The notes: generated by a model not told the origin, from the letters alone. A stretch of 64,000 nt of DNA from Pseudoneobacillus rhizosphaerae (GCF_917563885.1 NZ_CAKJTG010000021.1:1-64000); one strand, 5' to 3'. Positions 16,991 to 25,321 are shown, numbered from the stretch's first letter. Numbers and translations are program-made.

Positions 16991-18221
16991 TGTCATCGTG
17001 ATAGGTTGTGGACCAGCTGGGCTATCTGGGGCAATTGCCTGTGTAACTTATGGTCTTAAAGTAACAATTATGGATGAATTTATGAAGCCTGGTGGCCGAT
17101 TACTCGGACAGCTCCATCAAGAACCGACTGGTGATTGGTGGAATGGAATTAAAGTATCTGAACAACTTTACCAACAGGCATTAAATTTAGGGGTAAATAT
17201 CCGCTGTGGAGTATCCGTTTACAATTTAGAAAAAGAGGATCAAATGTGGAAGGTGTATACGAGTATAGGAACATTTGAAGCTCCCTTTCTATTATTAGCA
17301 ACTGGAGCTGCCGAGTATCCAATCCCTGTTCCTGGTTGGACCCTTCCAGGTGTGATGTCAATTGGGGCAGCACAAGTAATGACGAATGTCCATCGGGTGC
17401 AAATTGGCAAAAAAGGGATCATTATTGGTGCGAATATATTATCATTTGCCATCTTAAAAGAATTGCAGTTAGCGGGTATTACAGTCAATCATGTGGTGCT
17501 GCCAGAAAAAAATGCTTTTAGCCAAAATGCAGGCGTACCTGAAGAAGTCATGAAATCACTCTTAAATGCAGCACATCTCGCTCCATCACCACTACTTCGA
17601 TTCGGCAGTAGTTTCATGAAAAATAACTGGATAAGGAAAATGGGATTAACCTTTTATCCGAAAAAGGGGATGAAGGTAAATGGAACACCTCTTCTACTTC
17701 GAAAAGCGGCGGTTGAGATTATCGGTGAGGATCAAGTAGAAGGAGTGAGGGTAATCGATATAGATATAAACGGAAATCCCATTCCTGGGACTGAATCAAC
17801 TTATGAAGTAGATTTCGTTTGTATTGCTGGTGGTTTGTATCCGCTTGCTGAGCTTGCTTCAGTCGCAGGATGCCCATTTCAATTTATCCCTGAACTGGGA
17901 GGACATGTTCCTCATCATTCAGAATCAATGGAGACTCCTCTTCCTGGACTTTTTGTTGCCGGCAATATCACTGGAATTGAGAGTGGAAAAATTGCTATTG
18001 CCCAAGGAACGATTGCGGGTTTATCTATCGTCAAACATGCTAGGAAAGGAAATAACAGTATCGACAATCAACTCCAACAGGCCATACAAAATGTCCATTC
18101 TGTCCGTAAACAAGCCATTATTAAATTTAACCCTGACATTGAGCTTGGTAGAAGTAAAATGAACGAGCTTTGGGAAAGCCTTTATGTAAAAAATGAGACT
18201 CCAGGGAAAATGACTGGTTAA
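16983..18221 (+). CDS. FAD/NAD(P)-binding oxidoreductase, dehydrogenase alpha subunit (HcnB type)
   Basis: The 412-residue pyridine nucleotide-disulfide-type flavoprotein has an N-terminal dinucleotide motif VIGCGPAGLSG and a second Rossmann element about residues 140-150 (KKGIIIGAN). A C-terminal FAD motif sits in GLFVAGNITGIESGKIA. It matches the NAD-binding half of sarcosine oxidase alpha and hydrogen-cyanide-synthase B-type subunits. With the two iron-sulfur proteins and the DadA-like flavoprotein at 13294 it would make a complete heteromeric D-hydroxyproline dehydrogenase. The separation of subunits on two strands is unusual but both units share the sigma-54 promoter type. Confidence 0.88.
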   Translation: MNDVIVIGCGPAGLSGAIACVTYGLKVTIMDEFMKPGGRLLGQLHQEPTGDWWNGIKVSEQLYQQALNLGVNIRCGVSVYNLEKEDQMWKVYTSIGTFEAPFLLLATGAAEYPIPVPGWTLPGVMSIGAAQVMTNVHRVQIGKKGIIIGANILSFAILKELQLAGITVNHVVLPEKNAFSQNAGVPEEVMKSLLNAAHLAPSPLLRFGSSFMKNNWIRKMGLTFYPKKGMKVNGTPLLLRKAAVEIIGEDQVEGVRVIDIDINGNPIPGTESTYEVDFVCIAGGLYPLAELASVAGCPFQFIPELGGHVPHHSESMETPLPGLFVAGNITGIESGKIAIAQGTIAGLSIVKHARKGNNSIDNQLQQAIQNVHSVRKQAIIKFNPDIELGRSKMNELWESLYVKNETPGKMTG

Positions 18222-18224
18222 ATA

Positions 18225-18260
18225 GAAAAGTCAGCGGCTTTTTTTGTCCGCTGACTTTTC
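18225..18260. terminator. Bidirectional terminator
   Basis: GAAAAGTCAGCGG (18225-18237) and CCGCTGACTTTTC (18248-18260) form a perfect 13-bp stem between convergent operons, with a T-rich loop and flanks. Confidence 0.88.
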
Positions 18261-18282
18261 CATTTTTAACATCTAATCCCAA

Positions 18283-19389
18283 TTATCCAATTATTATTAG
18301 CTCAGTCGGAAATGTTGTAAGCACCTTTGCCGTTCCATCTTCATCTATATATACATTCTCTTCTATTCGAACTCCTCCGAATCCTGGAATATAGATTCCT
18401 GGTTCAATCGTAAATAATAGACCGCTTTCAACTATTAAATCATTGTTTTCATGGACTGAAGGCTCTTCATGCACATCGATTCCAAGACCATGTCCTACCC
18501 GGTTATTAAAATATTGACCATATCCCGCTTCCTTAATAACATTGCGTGCGGCAATATCAATTTGTCCAATCGGAATACCAGCTCTTGATGCATTAACACC
18601 TTCTAGTGTTGCCTTACGGACGATATCGTAAATTTCTCTCTGTTTCTCCGTTTCTTCTCCTACCACGAATGTCCGTGTAATATCGGAACAGTACCCATCT
18701 ACAATTACACCCATATCAATTAATAAAAAATCACCTTTGTTAATCGTTTTTTTGTCCGGTCGACCATGAGGCAATGATGCTTTCTCACCTGAAAGAACGA
18801 TGGTTGAAAATGATGGACCTTCTGCTCCAAATTTCCTCATGAGGTACTCTAGCTCAGCTGTAAAATCTTGTTCGGTCATTCCTTCTTTAACCTTCTTTAT
18901 ACCTTCAGCCATTACTTTTTCGATAATATAAATGGCATTCTGAACCTTGAAACACTCTTCCTTAGTTTTCCTCATTCGTTGTCCGGAGATAAACTCTCCA
19001 ATATTTTTATAGCTATAATTAAGGAAATATTGGTTTAGTTGTTCTTGATGATATAAGGAAATGACCTTTGTTTCCAAACCGATGGCTTTAACACCTTCTC
19101 CAATAGTATCCTTTAATATTTTATATGGATTTAACTCATCCGAAATCGTCACAATCGTTTTTACAAAAGAGGCATTTTCTGCAATTTCAAGATCTAAAGA
19201 AGGCACAAATAAATATTGGTTTTGTTTATTAAGATCAATGACGAAAGCCATAAACCTTTCATGTGGGTCAGAATTAAACCCCGTATAGTAAAAGACGTTT
19301 TTTGGATCCTTAATGATTGCTAAGTCCACTTGTTGGGTTTCTAAATACTTAATTAATTCGTTTATTCTACTCTGATATTGTTCTCTCAT
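18283..19389 (-). CDS. Xaa-Pro peptidase (M24 family)
   Basis: The 368-residue metallopeptidase has an N-terminal creatinase-like domain and a pita-bread catalytic domain. All five metal ligands are present: Asp225, Asp236, His300, Glu329 and Glu343. It would release the N-terminal residue before proline, or split Xaa-Pro dipeptides. It has no signal peptide, so it is cytoplasmic. The start has AAGGATGG seven bases ahead. It is the second gene of a two-gene operon with a paralog 47 bases upstream, and the sigma-54 promoter in front of that gene links both to the peptide/hydroxyproline programme. Confidence 0.92.
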   Translation of the reverse strand: MREQYQSRINELIKYLETQQVDLAIIKDPKNVFYYTGFNSDPHERFMAFVIDLNKQNQYLFVPSLDLEIAENASFVKTIVTISDELNPYKILKDTIGEGVKAIGLETKVISLYHQEQLNQYFLNYSYKNIGEFISGQRMRKTKEECFKVQNAIYIIEKVMAEGIKKVKEGMTEQDFTAELEYLMRKFGAEGPSFSTIVLSGEKASLPHGRPDKKTINKGDFLLIDMGVIVDGYCSDITRTFVVGEETEKQREIYDIVRKATLEGVNASRAGIPIGQIDIAARNVIKEAGYGQYFNNRVGHGLGIDVHEEPSVHENNDLIVESGLLFTIEPGIYIPGFGGVRIEENVYIDEDGTAKVLTTFPTELIIIG

Positions 19390-19436
19390 AACTTAGCCAT
19401 CCTTTAGTGTAAATTTTCACTACAAGCTAAAATCCT

Positions 19437-20516
19437 CTACAGAATAATTAATTCTTTCGTTGATGGAGTCAAAACTTCACGACCCTTTTCATTAATGAGG
19501 ACAACATCCTCGACTCTTGCTCCGCCTAATCCTTTTAGATAGATGCCAGGCTCAACCGTAATCACCATATTCTTCTCTAATATTTTATCTTTTAATACTG
19601 AAAAAAGCGGAGCTTCATGTACTTCCAATCCAATTCCGTGACCTGTGCCAGTCCCAGAACATTCATTATAACCATTTCTAATGATGTTCTCACGCATTAA
19701 AAAGTCAACCTCTTGGTCAGTTAGCCCTGGTCGTAAACCAGCTACACAATTTTCGAATGACCGAAGAACAACATTATGTATTTCTCTTAATTCTGGTGCG
19801 GGTTCACCAACAGCAACGACCCTAGAGATATCCGCCCAATAGCCTTGATAATTTGCTCCAAAATCGATTGTAATCATATCACCTTTTTCAATTATTTTAT
19901 CGCTGGCACGACCATGTGGTAATGCGCTACGGTAACCCGACGCTACAATTGGAGAAAAAGATGTGGCTGTACACCCATTTTTCTTAATAAACGATTCTAG
20001 TTCCTCCGCAACATCCAATTCAGTAATACCAGACCTGATAAAATTTAAAATATGTAAATATGCTTTGTCAGTAACTTCAGCCGCAACCCTTAATTTTTTT
20101 ATCTCGTCCTTCGATTTAATCATTCGGAGTGTTTCTACCACTTCACTTGTGGGGATTAAATCAGTTGAAAAACGGGTTTGATTTTTACTAAATAATCCAT
20201 AGGATAAATGTTCTTGTTCAAATCCAAGTTTCCTAATTTTCATAGCTTTTATTTGAACAGCCACTTCTTCAAATATTTTCCCTTTATGCCCTGTATGACC
20301 TGCGTGTAAAACGACTTCGTAATCCGCTGTCTGATCATGTGCCTGTTCCATATAGCGATAATCAGTAATAAGTTTGGCTTCTGTTTCAGAGATGAGAATA
20401 ACACCATTACTCCCTGTGAAGCCAGAGATATATAATCTGTTCCATGGATGGATGATCATCATTCCATCTATCCCTAAATCCTGAAACCTTTCTCTCAGCT
20501 TTCTAATTTTCTCCAT
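19437..20516 (-). CDS. Xaa-Pro peptidase (M24 family)
   Basis: The 359-residue M24 peptidase has complete metal ligands Asp218, Asp229, His293, Glu322 and Glu336 and the usual creatinase N-terminal domain. Two further in-frame starts lie just upstream (GTG 20531, ATG 20522), but only the ATG at 20516 has a properly spaced GAGGG (8 bases). It is probably a dipeptidase or aminopeptidase P acting on proline-containing peptides after prolyl oligopeptidase cleavage. Two paralogs in one operon suggest different substrate sizes (Xaa-Pro dipeptides versus longer Xaa-Pro peptides), but the sequences do not tell which is which. Confidence 0.92.
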   Translation of the reverse strand: MEKIRKLRERFQDLGIDGMMIIHPWNRLYISGFTGSNGVILISETEAKLITDYRYMEQAHDQTADYEVVLHAGHTGHKGKIFEEVAVQIKAMKIRKLGFEQEHLSYGLFSKNQTRFSTDLIPTSEVVETLRMIKSKDEIKKLRVAAEVTDKAYLHILNFIRSGITELDVAEELESFIKKNGCTATSFSPIVASGYRSALPHGRASDKIIEKGDMITIDFGANYQGYWADISRVVAVGEPAPELREIHNVVLRSFENCVAGLRPGLTDQEVDFLMRENIIRNGYNECSGTGTGHGIGLEVHEAPLFSVLKDKILEKNMVITVEPGIYLKGLGGARVEDVVLINEKGREVLTPSTKELIIL

Positions 20517-20591
20517 GATCATTACCCTCACTTCAAACTTTCAAAGATTTTTACAGCCAAGTGAAAAATATTATTCCTTAAAATAGATACT

Positions 20592-20608
20592 TGCAAATTC
20601 TGTACCAA
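20592..20608 (-). promoter_or_regulatory. Sigma-54 (-24/-12) promoter of the Xaa-Pro peptidase operon
   Basis: Minus strand TTGGTACAGAATTTGCA has the correct 12-base GG-GC spacing. The predicted leader is about 65 bases and contains another TTTTTACAG (20548-20556). Confidence 0.85.
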
Positions 20609-20680
20609 TTTAATCATCATTCATTAATAGAAGGACACTATATTTTTATTTACTTCTTCCTACGAAACATGTCTAATTTT

Positions 20681-20719
20681 TTATACATATTATGTATAAT
20701 ATTTTAGAACCTGTAAAAA
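20681..20719 (-). promoter_or_regulatory. Candidate activator site upstream of the Xaa-Pro peptidase promoter
   Basis: TTATACAT-N3-ATGTATAA (20681-20699) is a perfect 8-bp inverted repeat, followed by CTGTAAAAA (20711-20719). It sits about 75-110 bases upstream of the -24 element and repeats the words found at 8100-8196 and 14581-14601. Confidence 0.45.
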
Positions 20720-20742
20720 AATCTATCCAACGATTATTTTAT

Positions 20743-21492
20743 CTATTCCTCATAAATCATTTTTCTCGTCATTCCACCATCAATAGTGATATTTGTTCCT
20801 GTTACAAAATTATTGTCTTCAGCTGTTAAATAGAGACAAGCTCTCGCTATATCGGCTGGATTCCCTACACGTTTAGATAAATGCTGCTCATGATCAACCA
20901 CTCTCAATTGTGAATAGTCACCGGTTTCAATCCAACCTGGTGAAATTGCATTAACAGTAATACGATCTTCGGTAAATGATGATGCTAGTGCATGTGTTAG
21001 GGAAATGATCCCTCCCTTTGTAGCAGCATAAGCCTCTGAAGAAGGTTCGGACATGAATGCCCTTGTTGAGGCAATATTAACTATTGCACCCCCTACTTTA
21101 TTTTCCCTCATTACTTTTGCAGCCTCACGTGAACATAAAAAAACACTTCGGAGATTCGTATTGATTACATCATCCCATTCTTCTAAGGTTAATTCATATG
21201 GAGATTTAAATATTCCCTTACCTGCATTATTAATTAATATATGAATCGTGTCGTAGGTAGATGTCGTGACATAGATAAGCCTATTTACATCTTCTTCTTT
21301 TTTTACATCGGTTTTAACAAAAATGGCATTACCACCATTTTCCTTTATTTTTGAGGTTATTTTCATCCCAGTTTCTTCATCTATATCGGCGAGTACAACT
21401 TTTGCCCCTTTTTTGGCATAGGTACTAGCAATTTCACGCCCAATACCATTTGAAGCACCTGTAACAATTACTACTTTATTAGAAAATGGCAT
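20743..21492 (-). CDS. SDR family NAD(P)-dependent oxidoreductase
   Basis: This 249-residue classical short-chain dehydrogenase has the cofactor motif TGASNGIG (residues 11-18), NNAG (88-91), catalytic Ser142 and the Tyr155-x3-Lys159 pair. The C-terminal ITIDGGMT segment is typical of glucose-dehydrogenase/3-oxoacyl-reductase-like members. The substrate is unknown. The Asp36 (VLADIDEE) after the second strand suggests NAD rather than NADP. GGAG precedes the ATG. It is a single-gene unit at the edge of the sigma-54 region. No sigma-54 motif precedes it, so it need not belong to that regulon. Confidence 0.9.
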   Translation of the reverse strand: MPFSNKVVIVTGASNGIGREIASTYAKKGAKVVLADIDEETGMKITSKIKENGGNAIFVKTDVKKEEDVNRLIYVTTSTYDTIHILINNAGKGIFKSPYELTLEEWDDVINTNLRSVFLCSREAAKVMRENKVGGAIVNIASTRAFMSEPSSEAYAATKGGIISLTHALASSFTEDRITVNAISPGWIETGDYSQLRVVDHEQHLSKRVGNPADIARACLYLTAEDNNFVTGTNITIDGGMTRKMIYEE

Positions 21493-21555
21493 TTTTATAT
21501 CTCCTTAAAAGAAATTTGAAATAGATTAATCTATTATTAATTTTACAATAAATAA

Positions 21556-21591
21556 AAAGCCATTCCAGTTTGATTTAACCAGAATGGCTTT
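21556..21591 (-). terminator. Terminator of the small membrane protein gene
   Basis: AAAGCCATTC (21556-21565) and GAATGGCTTT (21582-21591) form a perfect 10-bp stem. On the minus strand it is followed by TTTTTATTT, just after the stop at 21598. Confidence 0.75.
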
Positions 21592-21597
21592 CCTAAT

Positions 21598-21828
21598 TTA
21601 ATAAATATTTTCTTCCTCTGTTTTCTCGCCAATTGTACGCTCTTGGTACCAATTTGTTATTTGTGTAAGGATAGCAAATACTAAAAAGAAATTCATTGCC
21701 CACACGTTAATAAAGGGAGCAATACCTCCAAATTCAATTGTGCTATATCCTTTCAACTTCATGACAATCATAGACTCTATAAAAACTAGAATAAACCCCA
21801 TTACCCCAGCCACAGCTGTTCTAATCAT
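21598..21828 (-). CDS. Small membrane protein of unknown function
   Basis: The 76-residue protein has two hydrophobic segments (about residues 4-25 and 42-62) joined by a polar loop, and a charged C-terminal tail. No family was recognised. It is considered real because GGGAGGG lies at a good distance before the ATG and a clear terminator follows the stop. It is a single-gene unit between an SDR gene and glycerate kinase, with no evident link to either. Confidence 0.6.
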   Translation of the reverse strand: MIRTAVAGVMGFILVFIESMIVMKLKGYSTIEFGGIAPFINVWAMNFFLVFAILTQITNWYQERTIGEKTEEENIY

Positions 21829-22000
21829 CCTAATATCCCTCCCAGTAATGAACTGTTATTATGTAGACTTACCTTCAATCAACTTGGCAAGCTCATTATA
21901 TGACAATTTTGTGAACATCCTTTAACTAATTATATTTCAAAAAATACAAAAACAAAAGCCCAAAAGTCTTTCTTATTAAATATATCTCTCCAAAATACAA

Positions 22001-22029
22001 AAAAGCCGATGCATAATGCATCTGCTTTT
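22001..22029 (-). terminator. Terminator of the glycerate kinase gene
   Basis: AAAAGCCGATGCA pairs with TGCATCTGCTTTT (one mismatch) directly after the stop. On the minus strand the stem ends in a T run. Confidence 0.75.
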
Positions 22030-22032
22030 CGA

Positions 22033-23163
22033 TTACTTCTCTTTTATTAACCTACAAACATTTTCAACAGCAACCACTAAATTTTCCGGACCCATTTTTA
22101 AAGCCTCATCTAACGATGTGAGTTCTCTAAGAATACCAACTATGGCGGTAAATCCATAATCATAAAGAATATCTGCCCCTTTACCAATTTTTCCAGCAAA
22201 GGCTACTACAGGAATATTAAGTTCCCTTGCAGTTGAAGAAACACCAAATGGGGTTTTACCAAACACCGTTTGCCCATCTATACTTCCTTCCCCTGTAAAC
22301 ACATATCTAGCTCCTATCATTCTTTCCTTTAGGTTAGTATGTTCAATAACAAGGTTAATGCCTTTTTTTAATTCAGCATTAAGGAAGGCCAACAACCCGG
22401 CTCCTAGACCACCTGCTGCTCCAGCACCTTCAACTGTGGCAATATCAATACCTAGTTCTGCTTTTATCATATGGGCATAATGTGCTAGGTTCTGTTCTAA
22501 CTCTTCCACTACTTCTGCTGTAGCACCTTTTTGTGGACCAAAGATATACGATGCACCATTTTTTCCTATTAAAGGATTTGTCACATCACAGGCTACTTCA
22601 ATTTTAGTCGTATATAACCGTTTATCAATTCCACTTAAATCAATCGAGTGAAGTCTCCCTAGATTTCCTCCTCCATAAGGAAGTTCAAACCCTTCCTTAT
22701 CCTTAAAGGAGACACCTAGAGCTTGAAGCATTCCAACCCCACCGTCATTAGTAGCACTTCCACCTATACCAATTAGGATATTCTTTACACCTTGATCTAG
22801 GGCATGCTTAATTAACTCACCTGTTCCAAAAGACGTTGTTATTCGAGGGTTTCGTACCTCTTTTTTGAGTAATTCAAGCCCGCTTGCACTTGCCATTTCA
22901 ATAACCGCTGTTTGACCACTTCCTAATAAACCGTACTCAGCTTCTACTTTTTCCCCTAGAGGACCAATAACCTCAACTTTTACGATTTCTCCATTTGTAC
23001 CATCGACTAATGATTGAACAGTTCCTTCACCACCATCTGCCATCGGAATAATGACACACTCTGCATCAGGAAAGACTCTCTTTATGCCTTCTTCCATCGC
23101 AAGGGCAGCTTTCTTTGCACTCATGCTCTCTTTAAATGAATCTGGAGCTAATATAAATTTCAT
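22033..23163 (-). CDS. Glycerate kinase (GarK/GlxK family)
   Basis: The 376-residue protein fits the type 1 glycerate kinase family in length and motifs. It has the N-terminal APDSFKESMSA segment, ADGGEGT around residue 43, the IGIGGSATNDGG loop about residues 132-143, and a C-terminal FTGEGSIDGQT segment. It phosphorylates D-glycerate, usually to 2-phosphoglycerate. In enteric bacteria such an enzyme finishes glyoxylate disposal from allantoin, which may be relevant because a purine/oxamate cluster lies a few kilobases away, but no glyoxylate carboligase is in the window. It is divergent from an ArsR-type regulator with 145 bases between them. Confidence 0.92.
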   Translation of the reverse strand: MKFILAPDSFKESMSAKKAALAMEEGIKRVFPDAECVIIPMADGGEGTVQSLVDGTNGEIVKVEVIGPLGEKVEAEYGLLGSGQTAVIEMASASGLELLKKEVRNPRITTSFGTGELIKHALDQGVKNILIGIGGSATNDGGVGMLQALGVSFKDKEGFELPYGGGNLGRLHSIDLSGIDKRLYTTKIEVACDVTNPLIGKNGASYIFGPQKGATAEVVEELEQNLAHYAHMIKAELGIDIATVEGAGAAGGLGAGLLAFLNAELKKGINLVIEHTNLKERMIGARYVFTGEGSIDGQTVFGKTPFGVSSTARELNIPVVAFAGKIGKGADILYDYGFTAIVGILRELTSLDEALKMGPENLVVAVENVCRLIKEK

Positions 23164-23234
23164 CTTCGCTCATCCCTTTTTAGATTAAGGATAACAATCG
23201 GTTATGTTCATTATCACTTTTTTTGATTAGTTAT

Positions 23235-23263
23235 TTGAATCTTTTCATCTTATTGCATATAAT
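23235..23263 (+). promoter_or_regulatory. Sigma-A promoter and possible operator of the ArsR-family gene
   Basis: TTGAAT (23235-23240), a 17-base spacer and perfect TATAAT (23258-23263) precede the gene. The -10 runs into the near-palindromic AT-rich stretch ATAATAATTATAATTAT (to about 23276), a plausible autoregulatory operator. Confidence 0.65.
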
Positions 23264-23308
23264 AATTATAATTATATCAAAGGAATTTGATTTAAAGGAG
23301 GTTGTAAT

Positions 23309-23632
23309 ATGGAGAATTTAATCCCTTTACAGGATATTTCACTGGAAAATACCTTTGCAGAGTATGAAAGAAGTTTTAAAGCTCTTGCAGACAAAAAGCG
23401 TCTTCAAATATTAAACTTATTGTGCCAACAGGAATCAATTTGTGTCTGTGATTTATGCGACCTAATCAGTATGACTCAATCGAAGCTATCGTACCACTTA
23501 AAAATTTTACTTGATGCGAATCTAATAGTAAAAGAAACTCAAGGAACATGGAGCTACTATAAAATTAATGAACCTGAAATTAATAACCTGTTATCTCCTG
23601 AGTTATGTTGTTTGTTTAGACCTAATCGATAA
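23309..23632 (+). CDS. ArsR/SmtB family metalloregulator
   Basis: The 107-residue winged-helix repressor has the metal-sensing motif CVCDLC (Cys45, Cys47, Cys50) at the DNA-recognition helix, as in arsenite-sensing ArsR. An extra Cys100-Cys101 pair lies near the C-terminus. The helix-turn-helix segment is MTQSKLSYHLKIL. Such proteins leave DNA when As(III) or a similar thiophilic ion binds. AAAGGAGG precedes the ATG. No arsenite pump (ArsB/Acr3) or arsenate reductase is in the window. The nearest genes are glycerate kinase (divergent) and an HD-GYP protein (convergent), so the target is unknown. Confidence 0.9.
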   Translation: MENLIPLQDISLENTFAEYERSFKALADKKRLQILNLLCQQESICVCDLCDLISMTQSKLSYHLKILLDANLIVKETQGTWSYYKINEPEINNLLSPELCCLFRPNR

Positions 23633-23649
23633 ATTCCTAGATAATAAAA

Positions 23650-23674
23650 AAGAGCTCACATGCAGTGGGCTCTT
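23650..23674. terminator. Bidirectional terminator
   Basis: AAGAGCTCAC (23650-23659) pairs with GTGGGCTCTT (23665-23674) with one G-T wobble, between the convergent ArsR and HD-GYP genes. Confidence 0.75.
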
Positions 23675-23693
23675 CTTTAATGTTCATAAATAT

Positions 23694-25139
23694 CTAAAAT
23701 TTTGAAATGAAGGTGCCAGTATTATCGTCCTTTATAGTTAGCGAAGGATACAAGTAAACATCTGGATTTCGTTGACAAAGATTAACCCAAGCTTCGACAC
23801 ATTTAGGATCAAAATGTATTCCTTTTTGATTTTCAATAAGTTTCATCGCTTTCTCATGGGTCCAAGCTTTTCGGTAAGATCGATCTGAGGTTAGAGCATC
23901 ATACACATCCACAACCGCTATTACCCTTGCTAAATAAGGAATTTCATCACCTTTAAGCTGGTCTGGATATCCACTGCCATCCCATTTTTCATGATGTGAA
24001 CGAATAATACTTAATTCCTCCATCATCAGCCCTAGTTCCCTACACATCTCATATCCAAATAAAGGATGCTTTTCGATAATTCCTCTTTCTTCCGCAGTTA
24101 ATTGGCCAGGTTTGTTTAAAATTGATTCAGGTATTCTAATTTTTCCTACATCATGAAGAAGTGTCCCTTCTGCAATTATCCGAAGTGATTCTGGTTTTAA
24201 ATGAAGCTCCTCAGCAAGCTTCAACCCATACATTGTGACCCTAAACGTATGACCAGCTGTATAGGAATCCTTTTTTTCTGTTTCTACAACTAGGTCCTTC
24301 ACGCTTCGTGATAAACTGCCACTAATTCGTTCAAAAGGATCATTCGTAAACAATGCCCTTAAAGAGGCTCCTAAGGTTCCCTTAACAGCATATTGCTTGA
24401 ATAGGCCAAATAACATAACAATCATAGAAGCTAATAAAAGAAAATGATAAGTCCACCAGCTCATTCTCCACGTTTCACCTAAAGTCATAATAAGCTGTGA
24501 AACAATTAGCCAACCTGCACTATAAACAATTGATATCTGAATTGGAAACCTTGTATAGCGATACGAATGATAGTAACGATACATCGTAATGATGTTTAGT
24601 AGGATTGTACTTATCATTATGACCCAATTAAGAGGCTTAACTGTTAAAGGAATGATGTCGACCATGTGTGGATCAAGCATACTTAATACACCAAATAGGG
24701 ATAATAGTCCTATCCATATTGGTAGTAAACGTCTATTATGTTTTGTGAAAAATCCTACGATTTTACTATCTGTTGGTAAAGAAGAAAACATGAGCCAAAT
24801 GGTGGCTAAAATCATACTTAATTGTGCTGAAACAGCCGGTAAATGTGTCACATCCAAAATAAAGTAAGGCGTTGATAACCCATGCACGGAAAACATTTGG
24901 GCAAGGGAGATGAACGACAACGCTAGGAAAGTGACCTTAATATTCCGTAATCTTCTACCTGCTATGCCAATTGCAATTGCAATTAAAGTTGCTAAAATGG
25001 CTACAGCTGTAACGATATAAAAATGGCCAGATGGCAAGACAAATTCTGTATCTGTAAAAACACCAAATCTTAAAGCTTCAAAAAATATGTAAGGTACTAC
25101 CATTGAAATGATCGGACCCCATATGCTGTGTTTTTTCAT
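23694..25139 (-). CDS. Membrane HD-GYP domain phosphodiesterase
   Basis: The 481-residue protein has about seven to eight membrane helices in the first 250 residues and a C-terminal HD-GYP domain. The HD pair is at 329-330 in LLHDVGKIRIP. The domain also shows the HHEKWDGSGYP motif and AVVDVYDALTSDRSYR. Domains of this kind hydrolyse cyclic di-GMP. No GGDEF domain is present. The membrane part is an unrecognised 7TM-like sensor. GGAG precedes the ATG. It is a single-gene unit. Confidence 0.9.
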   Translation of the reverse strand: MKKHSIWGPIISMVVPYIFFEALRFGVFTDTEFVLPSGHFYIVTAVAILATLIAIAIGIAGRRLRNIKVTFLALSFISLAQMFSVHGLSTPYFILDVTHLPAVSAQLSMILATIWLMFSSLPTDSKIVGFFTKHNRRLLPIWIGLLSLFGVLSMLDPHMVDIIPLTVKPLNWVIMISTILLNIITMYRYYHSYRYTRFPIQISIVYSAGWLIVSQLIMTLGETWRMSWWTYHFLLLASMIVMLFGLFKQYAVKGTLGASLRALFTNDPFERISGSLSRSVKDLVVETEKKDSYTAGHTFRVTMYGLKLAEELHLKPESLRIIAEGTLLHDVGKIRIPESILNKPGQLTAEERGIIEKHPLFGYEMCRELGLMMEELSIIRSHHEKWDGSGYPDQLKGDEIPYLARVIAVVDVYDALTSDRSYRKAWTHEKAMKLIENQKGIHFDPKCVEAWVNLCQRNPDVYLYPSLTIKDDNTGTFISKF

Positions 25140-25282
25140 TAATATCTCCGACCTTCAGTAAAATATGACAATATAAGATGCTTTTATATATTATCATAGA
25201 TAGAAAAACGATAGAATCATAAACTGACAAAATAATTCAAAAAATGAGGTCCTTTGACAAAATACTGGCCCGTTACTGCTAA

Positions 25283-25313
25283 AAGGGGTGAATTCTTTTT
25301 GAATTCACCCCTT
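25283..25313. terminator. Displaced terminator hairpin
   Basis: AAGGGGTGAATTC (25283-25295) and GAATTCACCCCTT (25301-25313) form a perfect 13-bp stem with a 5-base loop. Removing the MITE at 25330-25490 and one target copy would put this hairpin about 9 bases after the stop of the CyuA-like gene, so it probably was that gene's terminator. Confidence 0.7.
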
Positions 25314-25321
25314 CAAACTTT

